From the NCBI RefSeq assembly GCF_903645315.1, contig NZ_CAHJXL010000001.1, forward strand, positions 2,472,501 to 2,536,500: a stretch of 64,000 bases of DNA, in the 5' to 3' direction. The notes beneath the pieces are model-generated. The model had not been told where the DNA came from and made no database searches. It saw only the letters and a program-made list of their open reading frames with translations. Of the stretch, positions 1-11,254 are shown one piece after another. Position 1 is the stretch's first letter, and every line of letters begins with the position of its first letter. Made by a program: the position numbers and the translations under genes. The DNA is from Victivallis sp. Marseille-Q1083. GTDB taxonomy: Bacteria > Verrucomicrobiota > Lentisphaeria > Victivallales > Victivallaceae.

Positions 1-17
1 TCCCTTTAGCTCCACCA
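1..17 (+). tRNA. 3' end of tRNA-Ala (partial)
   Basis: The first 17 bases match the T-arm tail, 3' acceptor strand (TAGCTCC), discriminator A and encoded CCA of a tRNA-Ala(TGC)-type gene. The 5' part lies outside the window. Its place 38 bases before tRNA-Ile(GAT) and 23S fits a 16S-tRNA-Ala-tRNA-Ile-23S spacer. The isotype is inferred from the acceptor strand, because the anticodon is not visible. Confidence 0.65.
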
Positions 18-55
18 TAAAAAGATTTACCAGAGAAGCCGGGAAGCTCGGCGAC

Positions 56-132
56 GGGCGTATAGCTCAGTTGGTTAGAGCGCGTCCCTGATAAGGACGA
101 GGTCCTTGGTTCAAATCCAAGTACGCCCACCA
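56..132 (+). tRNA. tRNA-Ile (GAT)
   Basis: The acceptor stem GGGCGTA pairs with TACGCCC, followed by discriminator A and an encoded CCA. The anticodon stem CGTCC/GGACG closes the loop CTGATAA with anticodon GAT, and the T-loop TTCAAAT is intact. It lies in the 16S-23S spacer of the rRNA operon and reads the same way as 23S. Confidence 0.97.
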
Positions 133-257
133 TAACTCCTCTGGTTCAGGCAGCGAAAGCTGCCGGTTGTTTGACAATTGAAGAAGAGTCTTGAAGAAAA
201 GCCGCAAAAAATATGTATTAACAACTTAGTCGAGAACAAGAAATTGTTTTTCTTGGT

Positions 258-3185
<2,928 letters not shown>

Positions 3186-3303
3186 CTTTTTCTTCATCGT
3201 TTCCCTCTTCAAAAAAAGGGGAGCTATGCCGAAAAAGTTGCAAGACTCAGTTGTTTATATGAGTTGCTCGCTTCATTCAGACTCTTCTTAAATTGATTTT
3301 TTA

Positions 3304-3419
3304 TTCCGGCGCCCATAGCGAAGTTGAAACACACGTTCCCTTCCCGAACACGGTAGTTAAGGGCTTCTGCGGCGATGGTACTGCACATACGAGTGTGGGA
3401 GAGTAGCACGACGCCGGAT
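3304..3419 (+). rRNA. 5S ribosomal RNA
   Basis: The terminal helix TCCGGCG (3305-3311) pairs with CGCCGGA (3412-3418). Inside are the typical CCCGAACACGG and GGAGAGTAGCACG blocks. It follows 23S by about 120 bases and ends 9 bases before the operon terminator. Confidence 0.95.
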
Positions 3420-3428
3420 CTTTATCTT

Positions 3429-3480
3429 ACCCCCTCCTGCATTACGGTCGCACCCGGCATGCATAAGGGGGTCTTTTTGT
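3429..3480 (+). terminator. rRNA operon terminator
   Basis: ACCCCCT (3429-3435) pairs with AGGGGGT (3466-3472), followed by CTTTTTG. A minor inner GCAT/ATGC pairing may extend the stem. It lies just after 5S, as expected for the end of the rRNA transcript. Confidence 0.8.
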
Positions 3481-3567
3481 TTCGACATTATGAACGACAG
3501 ACGCGTAGAGGAGTAGAGGACGTGCCGGACGACTACTGCGAGACGATGTTTGAATGAAGAGGAACGA

Positions 3568-4008
3568 TTAATTCCGGCCGAAGGTTTCTAATGCCTTGAG
3601 AATTTCCGTTTTATAGGGATTCTTTTCGACTCCGATCAACACGAAGGAACCGTTGACGAAGGTCTGGAATTTCAGCCCGTTCACATAGACGAAACCATTT
3701 TCCTTGCAGAAATCCAATTTCTTCCGCTGCGTTTCGACATCGATGTTGTATTTGTAGACGCCGATATCCTGTTCCTTGCCGTCGGGCAGAGCTATGGTCA
3801 CGGCCAAACCCTCGCCGGCTCCCAGCAGCTTGGGATTCACCGGCGCCACCGCAGTGACCGGAATGTTGCTGGCTGCCAGATGGTCAACCAGGTGTTTGAC
3901 TTCCAGATGATTGTTGCCGACGCTGAAACAACCGGCGGCCAGCAACACCAGGGCCGTAAACAGCACACTGCCGAAGAATGCGACCCGATGGCAGTTCAAT
4001 TTCCGCAT
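3568..4008 (-). CDS. Small lipoprotein, function unknown
   Basis: The protein has about 146 residues. The chosen start (MRKLNCHR) has GGAG 10 bases upstream and gives a clean lipoprotein signal: a basic N-terminus, a hydrophobic stretch and the lipobox LAAGC. An ATG 24 bases further upstream is in frame but has no ribosome-binding site. The rest is a mixed alpha/beta sequence with no motif I recognise. It follows the FmdB-like gene by 24 bases on the same strand and is probably co-transcribed with it. It should be anchored in a membrane facing the periplasm. Confidence 0.75.
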   Translation of the reverse strand: MRKLNCHRVAFFGSVLFTALVLLAAGCFSVGNNHLEVKHLVDHLAASNIPVTAVAPVNPKLLGAGEGLAVTIALPDGKEQDIGVYKYNIDVETQRKKLDFCKENGFVYVNGLKFQTFVNGSFVLIGVEKNPYKTEILKALETFGRN

Positions 4009-4032
4009 GGTACATGGTCTCCTTTCGGTCAT

Positions 4033-4257
4033 TTAATGCTGATGGCAGCCGCAGTTGCCGCCGCACTGGTGGGCGGAAGGACAATTTTCAGCGGCGGCAC
4101 AACCCGAAGGCGTGTTGGCCGCGACGGCAAAGGCCGAAAATTTACGTTCCAACTCTTCGGAATGACAGGCGGGACAATTCACCGTTTCTTCACGGCGTTT
4201 CAACAACGCTTCAAATTCCCGGCCGCACTGGCGGCCGCGATATTCAAAAATAGGCAT
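4033..4257 (-). CDS. FmdB/CxxC_CxxC_SSSS-type zinc-ribbon protein
   Basis: The N-terminus MPIFEYRGRQCGREFE is the signature of the small FmdB-family putative regulatory proteins, with a second pair at CPAC about 30 residues in. The family normally starts Y-x-C-x-x-C. Here the first Cys is Gly (YRGRQCG, codon GGC), so the four-Cys zinc site is incomplete unless a Cys or His in the tail substitutes. The tail is rich in Cys and His (CGGNCGCHQH) and could do so. The protein has 74 residues, normal for the family. The role is not established; it is the first gene of a two-gene unit with the lipoprotein. Confidence 0.8.
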   Translation of the reverse strand: MPIFEYRGRQCGREFEALLKRREETVNCPACHSEELERKFSAFAVAANTPSGCAAAENCPSAHQCGGNCGCHQH

Positions 4258-4361
4258 AACGTTTTCCGGTTCAAGATTGTTTTTGTTCAAAACCATTGTA
4301 AAGTATCATGCCATTGCGGCATTGTCAAAGGGTTGCCAAAAATTTTACGGATGAAAGAAGA

Positions 4362-4751
4362 ATGCGAACGATTGAAGTGGCGGCTGCGGTGATTCTGCGG
4401 CGCGATCAGTGTTTGTTGTGTTCCCGGCCGGCCGGTAAGGAATTGGCCGATTTCTGGGAATTTCCCGGCGGAAAATTGGAACCGGGGGAATCGCCGGCAC
4501 AATGCCTGAAACGGGAGTTGCGCGAAGAACTGGCGGTCGAAGCTGTTGTTTTCGACATTCTCAACCTTACCGAGTTCCGTTACGAAACCAAACAGGTCAA
4601 ATTGTTCTTTCTGCGCACGCTTCTGCCGGCGGAGGCGGTCATTCGGCCGCAGGAACGGCAGTTGTTCCGCTGGGTGGCGCGCCGCTCGCTGCCGTCCTGC
4701 CGCTTGCTGCCGGCCGATCAGGCGGTGGCGGAATATCTGGCGAAGATTTGA
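4362..4751 (+). CDS. mutT: Nudix hydrolase, MutT-like (8-oxo-dGTP diphosphatase)
   Basis: The Nudix box is complete: GGKLEPGESPAQC followed by LKRELREEL, giving the G-x5-E-x7-REUxEExGU pattern. The start MRTIEVAAAVI is typical of MutT, and WEFPGGK is the usual MutT approach to the box. At 129 residues it has the size of MutT, which removes oxidised dGTP from the nucleotide pool. The longer reading from 4308 adds an unlikely N-terminus. The gene points away from the FmdB gene. The exact substrate is inferred from family resemblance. Confidence 0.85.
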   Translation: MRTIEVAAAVILRRDQCLLCSRPAGKELADFWEFPGGKLEPGESPAQCLKRELREELAVEAVVFDILNLTEFRYETKQVKLFFLRTLLPAEAVIRPQERQLFRWVARRSLPSCRLLPADQAVAEYLAKI

Positions 4752-4889
4752 GGCGGATCGATATGCTTGCGCCTGGGGCGGGAAATGCTTGGCGCTTGCA
4801 ACTGCGGTGAGTTTTCGTGTCCGTTGTCCGAACGGCTCAAAGCTGCCGGTTCCGGGAGAGGCGACGGCGCCGGACATTGAAGCTGGGCG

Positions 4890-5465
4890 TCAATGCCGGC
4901 AGCGGTACACCACCGCCGGCGGCAAATTGCGCCAGACCACCGGTGAAATTTTCACTTCGCGGAAATGCTGCTTCAAACGGTGACGGAAACGAATTCCGGC
5001 CGGCAGCAACAAGCCCTGCAGATAGGCGAATGTGGTAAAATAACCGCCTTCATTCAGATTGGAGACGATCGCGTCGAGGATACGGTCCTGAAGGTCGCCG
5101 GGAAAAGCCGCCCACGGCAGGCCGGAGACGATGACGTCCACTTTGTTCATCGGCGAGGTGGCGACCAGCGTCGTCAATTCTTCGGCGCTGCAGTTGAAGA
5201 CATTGACTTGCGGGTACGCATGGTGAAAGCGGCGGTAAATTTCCGGATCGAGTTCGACGGCGAAAAATTCCGAACCATCCGGCAGGGTCGCCAGAATTTC
5301 CCGGGTGATGACTCCGGTGCCGGGCCCCAGCTCCACCACTGCCCCGGCGCGTTCCATGCCGATTTCCCTGATCATCTGGCGGCAGAGTGAGCGGGAAGAC
5401 GGACACAGCGCGCCGATACGGGACGGATTTTTGAGAAATTGCTTCAACAACAGCAGGCGTTCCAT
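4890..5465 (-). CDS. SAM-dependent methyltransferase, phospholipid N-methyltransferase-like
   Basis: The opening KNPSRIGALCPSSRSL resembles PmtA-type phospholipid N-methyltransferases and rRNA adenine dimethylase relatives. The SAM-binding loop is VELGPGTGVITREIL at about residues 44-58, with the acidic ribose-binding residue in AVELDPE. There is no membrane segment, so it should be cytosolic or peripheral. It starts 13 bases after the ArnT-like gene and ends a three-gene leftward operon, which fits lipid or envelope modification. The substrate is not shown by the sequence. Confidence 0.75.
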   Translation of the reverse strand: MERLLLLKQFLKNPSRIGALCPSSRSLCRQMIREIGMERAGAVVELGPGTGVITREILATLPDGSEFFAVELDPEIYRRFHHAYPQVNVFNCSAEELTTLVATSPMNKVDVIVSGLPWAAFPGDLQDRILDAIVSNLNEGGYFTTFAYLQGLLLPAGIRFRHRLKQHFREVKISPVVWRNLPPAVVYRCRH

Positions 5466-5478
5466 TTTACGCGATCCT

Positions 5479-7158
5479 TCAGTCTTGAAATTTCACCAGC
5501 CAGAGACGGTCTTCACAGCGCTCGAATGGCGGTTGTTTCCAACCTGCCGGCAGATAATTCGGGCTGCGGCTGCGCATCAGCAGGATCAACCGGTCCTGGT
5601 TTTGGCGGATGAATTCGGCATAACGATCGCCGGTGATCAGGCGATCGGCGTATTCCGGATAAGCGGACAAGCTGTGTTCCAACTCGCCGCCGGTATGCGG
5701 AAAATAAAAGTCGGTGCGGCGGTAAATCCAGGCTGCCGCGTGCATGACGTTCGGGTGAACCAACAATACGGCGTCATCCGGGATGTTCTGCCGGAATTTT
5801 TCCAGTTGTTCCGCCTGCGCCTTGCCGACGCCGACCTGGTGGGGGAACGCGGCCTGGCCGGCAATGATCACCAGCGCCAGGCCGAAAAAGAACGTGCCGA
5901 GCCGGAAGGACAGCGCTTTGCGGCGGAAAAACCAGAGGATGCCGCCCCAGTAAAGAACGGTGACCACCGGTGGAATCCATTTGTAAAATTCCGCTTTGCT
6001 GTAAAGTCCCGGGCAGAGATCCAGATGGACCAGAAGTTGGGCAACCGTGAAGCCAACGGCCGCCACCAGCAATATGATGGCCAGGATGTTCAGCGTGAGA
6101 TCCAACGTTTTCCGGCCGCCGGCACGAAGATAGGCGAGCAGCCCGGTCGCGCCGATGATGGCCAGCGGTGCGAAGCAGGGCAGGACATAGGTCGCCAGTT
6201 TGCCGCTGGAACAGGAAAAAAAGAGCAACGGCATAATGAACCACAGCAGCGCGTATTTGAGCAGCGGATCGCGCCACAGCGTTTTGACCCGCTGTTTGAA
6301 CCCGAGAATCATGCCGCCCAGCAGCAGCGCGGCCGGAAAAATGCCGCCGAGTATGACCGGCAGAAAGAACCAGAACGGTTCCGGGTGCTGTCCGGAGGTC
6401 TCTTCGAAGAAACGCTGGTAATGTTCGACCCAGAAGAAGTAGTGCCAGAAACTCGGCTCCTCCCAGTGGATTGCCAGGCACCACGGTCCGGCGACCAGCA
6501 CGGCGAAAAGCAGGAGCAGCCAGGGAGTGGTGAACATGGCTTTGAAACGCCTTTCCCACAACAGATAGGGGATGACCGTCACCGCCGGCACCGCAAAGGC
6601 GATAAAACCTTTGGTCAGAAAAGCCAATCCGCAGCAACAGCCGCTCAAAACCAGATATTTTCGGCGTTCCCGGGGCGCTTCGGCATGGAGGGCCAGAAAG
6701 TAGAATGCCAGGATGCCGGTGATGAATGCGGTCATCTGGCTGTCCAGCACCGCAAAGACGCCGATGCCGTAGACCAGCCCGCAGGTCAAATAGAGGAGGC
6801 TGCTCAACAGGGCCAATGCTTCGTCTTTGCGGAATTTCAACACCAGAAAATACAGCAGCCAGGCGGCCAGGCCGGCGCACAAGGCGGAGGGCAGCCGTAC
6901 CGCAAAAGCGTTTTCTCCGAAAACAAGCATCGAAAGCGCAGTCAATTGATAGCCGTAGACCGGTTTTTCAAAATAACGGATGCCGATCAACCGCGGCGAA
7001 ATATAGTCGCCGGAGGCAATCATTTCCCGTGGAATTTCCCCATAGCGGAATTCGTCCGGAGTGATCATCGGCCGCCAGCCCAGCGGCAGGAGGTAGGTCA
7101 ACAGAAAAAAGGCGATTACGCCCCAGCGAAACAGTTTACAGTTATTTCCCATCGTCAT
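5479..7158 (-). CDS. ArnT-like glycosyltransferase (GT83/PMT-like), second copy
   Basis: A 559-residue polytopic membrane protein. After the first transmembrane segment comes PDEFRYGEIPREMIASGDY, the periplasmic loop of ArnT-type enzymes with the catalytic Asp-Glu pair, then YFEKPVYGYQL. About 10-12 hydrophobic helices follow, and a soluble C-terminal domain begins around residue 420. The family moves sugars such as aminoarabinose from undecaprenyl phosphate to lipid A or other acceptors on the periplasmic side. Its start lies 17 bases inside the end of the upstream paralog, so the two are translationally linked. Donor and acceptor are unknown. Confidence 0.85.
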   Translation of the reverse strand: MTMGNNCKLFRWGVIAFFLLTYLLPLGWRPMITPDEFRYGEIPREMIASGDYISPRLIGIRYFEKPVYGYQLTALSMLVFGENAFAVRLPSALCAGLAAWLLYFLVLKFRKDEALALLSSLLYLTCGLVYGIGVFAVLDSQMTAFITGILAFYFLALHAEAPRERRKYLVLSGCCCGLAFLTKGFIAFAVPAVTVIPYLLWERRFKAMFTTPWLLLLFAVLVAGPWCLAIHWEEPSFWHYFFWVEHYQRFFEETSGQHPEPFWFFLPVILGGIFPAALLLGGMILGFKQRVKTLWRDPLLKYALLWFIMPLLFFSCSSGKLATYVLPCFAPLAIIGATGLLAYLRAGGRKTLDLTLNILAIILLVAAVGFTVAQLLVHLDLCPGLYSKAEFYKWIPPVVTVLYWGGILWFFRRKALSFRLGTFFFGLALVIIAGQAAFPHQVGVGKAQAEQLEKFRQNIPDDAVLLVHPNVMHAAAWIYRRTDFYFPHTGGELEHSLSAYPEYADRLITGDRYAEFIRQNQDRLILLMRSRSPNYLPAGWKQPPFERCEDRLWLVKFQD

Positions 7159-8839
7159 TTTCTTGGTTGGAGCCGGAATATTCCATATACATGATGCCGC
7201 CGCCGGAGGTCACTTTCAAATCTCCGGGCGGCAGCCGCTTGATACGTTTGGCGGAATCCATGACGATGACGACCGGTTGGCCGGAGGCGGCCAACTGTTC
7301 GAACTCCTCCGGCGACACCAGCCGGCCGGCGCCTTCCGGCCGATCCAGCCCGTACCCCAATTCGCTGCGGCTTTCGTACAGCATGATGTCAGCGCGTTTC
7401 CAGCTCCAGGCGGCCCCCGGTACCAGGTGTTTGAAGGCGACGATCCGGGTTTCCGGCGTCAGCCGGTCGGCCAGGATTTCCAGAAACGGCTCCGGCGCCA
7501 GTTTATCGACCAGCCGGGCCGGCATGACGAAATGCGCCACCAGCATCGCCGCCAGCGGACCGGCGGCAAACAGTGCAGTCTTGATAAAGCCGTCCGAATA
7601 TTTTTTGATCTGATTGAGGACGAAACACCAGACGATCACTGCCAGTACGGCGGCAACCCACAACCAGCGCTCGTGGCGGTTATAGAGGGCGGCTTCCGCC
7701 GGCAGCAGATTGCCGACGGCGGCGGCGGTTTGATAGACGATGAAAGCCAGTCCGGAGGCCACCAGCAGCGAACGGAATAATTTGACGGTCAGCTCGAACC
7801 ACCGGAGATCGCCTTGGGCGAAATAGCTTCGCAAGCCGGCGGCGACCAGGATGGCCAATCCGGGAAAACAGGGCAGGATATAGGTGCCGAGTTTGGCGCT
7901 TGAGATGGAGAAGAACAGGAATGGGAAGGCGGCGGAACAGACCGCGTAACGCAACAGGGAATTTTGAAACAATGTCCTGACTTTTCCGGCGTAGCCCTTG
8001 ATGACGACCGGCAGCAGCAGTGTCCAGGGCAGCAATCCGCCGAGCAGGACCGGGATGAAATACCAGAACGGTTCCGAACGGTCATCACTGCCCTGGCCGG
8101 TGGTGAATTTGCCGAGATGTTCGACTTCGATGAAATAGCGCCAGTAGTCCGGATCGCGCTGATGGACCAGCAGCGCCCACGGCAGCACGACTGCCAGCAT
8201 CGCCAGCAGCGGAATCCACGGCATCGTCCAGAATGCTTTGTAACGCTTCTGCCAGATCAAATAGGGAACGACCGTCAAGCCGGGGACGGCAAAGGCCAGA
8301 AATCCCTTGGTCAGGAAAGCGCCGCCGGCGAAAAGGCCGGTCAGCACCAGATAAAGAAATTTTCGGTTCGAACTGGTTTCTTCCAGCGCATAATAGAACG
8401 CGACGAGGGTTCCCAGCAGAAAAAAGGCCAGAATACTGTCCAGGACCAGATAGGTGCCGATGGCAAAAACCAATATGCAGGTCAGATAAATCATCGTCGC
8501 GCCCAGCGCCAGTTTGGCGTCCTCCGTCCGGCGGACCAGCAGCCAGAGCAACGCTCCGCCCAACAATGCGGCCAGCGCCGGCGCCAGCCGGGCGGCGAAT
8601 GGAGTTTCGCCGAAGAGCAGGAAGGAACCGGCCGTCAGCCAGTAACCCATGACCGGTTTTTCGAAATATTTCAAATCCGCCAGGGTCGGAACGACGTAAT
8701 TGTCGTTGGCGATCATTTCCCGGGCGATTTCGGCATAACGGGTTTCGTCCGGCATGAAGAGCGGCCGATACCAAATGGTGCCGAGGTAGGCAAGAATGAA
8801 TATGAATATTCCCGCCCAGATAAGACGTTTGTATATCAA
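7142..8839 (-). CDS. ArnT-like glycosyltransferase (GT83/PMT-like), first copy
   Basis: A paralog of the next gene with the same landmarks: MPDETRYAEIAREMIANDNY, then YFEKPVMGYWL, many membrane helices and a C-terminal soluble domain. A TTG start at 8839 is preferred. It has AGGAGA 9 bases upstream and gives the short N-terminus MIYKRLIWAGIFIF that leads straight into the first helix. The ATG at 8899 would add 20 odd residues, and the ribosome-binding site would fall inside the coding region. It is the first gene of the leftward operon ArnT-ArnT-methyltransferase. It acts in the inner membrane, presumably glycosylating a lipid. Confidence 0.85.
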   Translation of the reverse strand: MIYKRLIWAGIFIFILAYLGTIWYRPLFMPDETRYAEIAREMIANDNYVVPTLADLKYFEKPVMGYWLTAGSFLLFGETPFAARLAPALAALLGGALLWLLVRRTEDAKLALGATMIYLTCILVFAIGTYLVLDSILAFFLLGTLVAFYYALEETSSNRKFLYLVLTGLFAGGAFLTKGFLAFAVPGLTVVPYLIWQKRYKAFWTMPWIPLLAMLAVVLPWALLVHQRDPDYWRYFIEVEHLGKFTTGQGSDDRSEPFWYFIPVLLGGLLPWTLLLPVVIKGYAGKVRTLFQNSLLRYAVCSAAFPFLFFSISSAKLGTYILPCFPGLAILVAAGLRSYFAQGDLRWFELTVKLFRSLLVASGLAFIVYQTAAAVGNLLPAEAALYNRHERWLWVAAVLAVIVWCFVLNQIKKYSDGFIKTALFAAGPLAAMLVAHFVMPARLVDKLAPEPFLEILADRLTPETRIVAFKHLVPGAAWSWKRADIMLYESRSELGYGLDRPEGAGRLVSPEEFEQLAASGQPVVIVMDSAKRIKRLPPGDLKVTSGGGIMYMEYSGSNQENDDGK

Positions 8840-8870
8840 AAGATTACTTCTCCTGATGATTATTATACAT

Positions 8871-8899
8871 ATAGAAACGACTTTACAATAATCTGTCAA
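8871..8899 (-). promoter_or_regulatory. Putative promoter of the ArnT operon
   Basis: A perfect -35 TTGACA (8894-8899) is followed after 17 bases by TTCTAT (8871-8876), a weak -10. A perfect TATAAT lies at 8862-8867 but is too far for this -35; it pairs poorly with TTGTAA at 15 bases. A strong -35 with a weak -10 fits regulated transcription. Confidence 0.4.
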
Positions 8900-8905
8900 G
8901 CAGGT

Positions 8906-8938
8906 TTTCGCAAGTTTTTCCGATCAGAATTTCGCAAG
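8906..8938. repeat. Direct repeat upstream of the ArnT operon promoter
   Basis: TTTCGCAAG occurs at 8906-8914 and again at 8930-8938, a 24-bp period, directly upstream of the putative -35 box. The arrangement could be a tandem activator site. No other structure was seen in the 8939-9152 stretch, which appears non-coding. Confidence 0.35.
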
Positions 8939-9152
8939 ATGGCATAGCTCCGCACCCGGTATCGGTTGAAATCCAACCGCGACCATCCCGCAGGATGCCC
9001 GGTAAAAAATAAACAGCCAATATCCCGGAATCTTACTCGGATGTGCTTCGGCCGGAGTTCGGTGGACGGCCGAATTGGACAATTTCATCGGAACAAGTGT
9101 AAATTTTCTGTAAAAAATGGATTCCTCCCCGATTGGAAAAAGGGGTCCGGGG

Positions 9153-9180
9153 TTGCATAAATCCGGTTCGAACATATATT
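9153..9180 (+). promoter_or_regulatory. Putative hisC promoter
   Basis: TTGCAT (9153-9158), a 16-base spacer and TATATT (9175-9180) lie about 50 bases before the hisC start codon. No leader peptide or attenuator structure was seen in the short leader. Confidence 0.5.
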
Positions 9181-9230
9181 ACCCCTGTAAGAACCAATAC
9201 GAAAGTGAAAGTTTAGTTTCCGAGGGTAAA

Positions 9231-10301
9231 ATGAACAACAACTCTTATTTCCGGTCGGCGGTGGAAGCGATGGCCGGCTATGTGCCCGGCGAACAGCCGA
9301 AAATGGCCAATCTGATCAAACTGAATACCAATGAAAATCCCTATCCGCCGTCGCCGAAGGTGGCGGAAGTGCTGCAATCCTTCGATTATGAACATCTGCG
9401 GCGTTATCCGTCGCCCCGGGCCGACGACCTGTGCGAAACGGCCGCCCGGCTGTACGGTTTCAAGCGCGATGAAGTGATTGCCGGCAATGGGTCCGATGAC
9501 ATTTTGACGATGGCGTTTCGTTGCTTTACCGCGCCGGACCGGCCGCTGGCCTGCCTGATGCCGACCTATTCGCTCTACTTTTCGCTGGCGGAAATCCAGG
9601 CGGCGCCGGTGATGCCGATCCGCTTGAATTCCGGCGACTTCTCGCTGCCGGCTGATTTGCTCGACCGGGCGAAGGGGGCGAATCTGCTGATTATCACCCG
9701 GCCGAACGCGCCGACCGGCAACACGTTCTGCCATCGGGCGATGACTGAAATTTGCGGCCGTTTCAACGGCGTCGTGCTGTTTGACGAAGCATATGCCGAT
9801 TTTGCCGACGACAACTGCCTGGATCTGGCGCGGGAATTCGACAATGTCATCGTTTCGCGGACGCTGTCCAAGAGCTATTCGCTGGCCGGGCTGCGGCTCG
9901 GTTTGGCGATGGGATCCCGGCGGTTGATCGAGGGCATGTACAAGGTCAAAGACTCCTACAACGTCGATATGCTGACCCAGTTCATCGGCCAGGCCGCTTT
10001 GCAGGATCAGGCTTATCTGCGACAGAACGTCGCCAAAATCAGGGCGACCAGAACCCGCCTGACGGCGGAGCTGGCCCGTTTGGGCTTCGATGTCGTGCCG
10101 TCGTCGACCAATTTCGTCTTTGCGGCGCCGCCGGACCGGGATGGCGGGCGTTTTTTCAAGATGCTGCGCGAACAGGCGATCCTGGTTCGTTATTTCAGCG
10201 GGGAAACGACCGGCGCTTATGTGCGGATCAGCGTCGGCGCCGAGGCCGATGTCGACCGGCTGTTGAAGGTGACCGAACTGTATTTGCAGATGCGGAAGTA
10301 A
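9231..10301 (+). CDS. hisC: Histidinol-phosphate aminotransferase
   Basis: A fold-type I PLP enzyme of 356 residues. Typical HisC motifs are KLNTNENPYPPSP near the N-terminus, GNGSDDIL, RPNAPTG, VLFDEAYADF and SRTLSKSYSLAGLRLG, where Lys214 is the PLP lysine. It converts imidazole-acetol phosphate and glutamate to histidinol phosphate. The start at 9231 is chosen for GAGGG upstream and for the normal family length; reading from 9117 adds 38 non-homologous residues. No other his gene is nearby. A MEMO-family gene follows 30 bases later, so the two probably share a transcript. Confidence 0.93.
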   Translation: MNNNSYFRSAVEAMAGYVPGEQPKMANLIKLNTNENPYPPSPKVAEVLQSFDYEHLRRYPSPRADDLCETAARLYGFKRDEVIAGNGSDDILTMAFRCFTAPDRPLACLMPTYSLYFSLAEIQAAPVMPIRLNSGDFSLPADLLDRAKGANLLIITRPNAPTGNTFCHRAMTEICGRFNGVVLFDEAYADFADDNCLDLAREFDNVIVSRTLSKSYSLAGLRLGLAMGSRRLIEGMYKVKDSYNVDMLTQFIGQAALQDQAYLRQNVAKIRATRTRLTAELARLGFDVVPSSTNFVFAAPPDRDGGRFFKMLREQAILVRYFSGETTGAYVRISVGAEADVDRLLKVTELYLQMRK

Positions 10302-10331
10302 TTCAAGCCGGCTTGGCGGAAGGAGGACGCG

Positions 10332-11207
10332 ATGGTTCGGATACGGGAAACGGCGGCGGCCGGAACTTTTTATGAAGCGGATCCGGCGGCGCTCCGTCGC
10401 CGGCTGGAGGATTGTAAGGCGGCGGCCGGAAGGTTGTTGCCGGCCATCCGGCCGCGGCCGAGTGCGGCGGTGATTCTGCCGCATGCCGGATATGGGTATT
10501 CCGGGACGACGGCGCTGGCGACATTGTTGACGGTGGAAGAGGCGCCGTGGCGCCGTTATCTGGTGATGGCGCCGTCGCACCGGATCGGTTTCCGGGGCGT
10601 GGCGCTGGCCGATTACGACGCTTTTGCCACGCCGCTCGGCGTTTTGCCGCTGGACCGGGTGGCGATGGCGCAGCTGGCGTCGGCGCCGGGCGGTATGATC
10701 GGTTATGCCGACCGGGCGCATGCCGGCGAACATGCGCTGGAAGTGGAATTGCCGCTGTTGCAGTATTGTTTCGGCGCTCGTCCGCTGCTGCCGGCCGTCG
10801 TCGGCATGCTTTCCGCGGCGGAGGCGCGGCGGTTGGCCCCGGCCTGGCGGGCGTTCTGGAACGATGAGACGTTGTGGGTGATCAGTTCGGATTTTACCCA
10901 TTATGGCCGGGCCTTTGATTATCTTCCCTTTGTCGAAGCGGTGCCGGAACGGCTCAAGGCGCTGGACTTGGGAGCGGTCGATTTGATTGTACGAAGGGAT
11001 CTGGATGGCTTTGAGCGTTATCTGGCGGAGACCGGGGCGACCATCTGCGGCGCCAATGCGATCAAGCTGCTGCTGGCGGTCCTGGAATCGGCGGGCGGCG
11101 ATTATGTGGTTGAATTGGTTCACTATACCACTTCCGGTGAAAAAACCGGCGATTTTTCCCATGTTGTCAGCTATGCGGGGGTTGCAGTTCGCCGAAAAGA
11201 TGCTTAA
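10332..11207 (+). CDS. MEMO1-family protein (AmmeMemoRadiSam system protein B-like)
   Basis: 291 residues with the MEMO landmarks in order: RETAAAGTFYEADPAALR at the N-terminus, PHAGYGYSG, APSHR, EHALEVELPLLQ, SSDFTHYG near the middle and CGANAI toward the C-terminus. The family is related to extradiol dioxygenases through His and Asp positions. In many bacteria it is encoded with an AMMECR1 protein and a radical SAM protein, but neither is visible here. A good GGAGG sits before the ATG. The biochemical role is not established. It follows hisC by 30 bases. Confidence 0.85.
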   Translation: MVRIRETAAAGTFYEADPAALRRRLEDCKAAAGRLLPAIRPRPSAAVILPHAGYGYSGTTALATLLTVEEAPWRRYLVMAPSHRIGFRGVALADYDAFATPLGVLPLDRVAMAQLASAPGGMIGYADRAHAGEHALEVELPLLQYCFGARPLLPAVVGMLSAAEARRLAPAWRAFWNDETLWVISSDFTHYGRAFDYLPFVEAVPERLKALDLGAVDLIVRRDLDGFERYLAETGATICGANAIKLLLAVLESAGGDYVVELVHYTTSGEKTGDFSHVVSYAGVAVRRKDA

Positions 11208-11254
11208 TTGAAAGGCGGGTGACGGAAAACTTTTAACTTTTTAGGACAGACTGG

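Noticed and set aside
5305-7194. Long rightward frame (629 codons) antisense to the ArnT-like gene
   Set aside because: Gln/Arg-rich translation without motifs; shadow of the GC-rich codon pattern of the real gene.
9213-11162. Long leftward frame (649 codons) antisense to hisC and the MEMO gene
   Set aside because: No recognisable protein features, spans two real genes and their gap.
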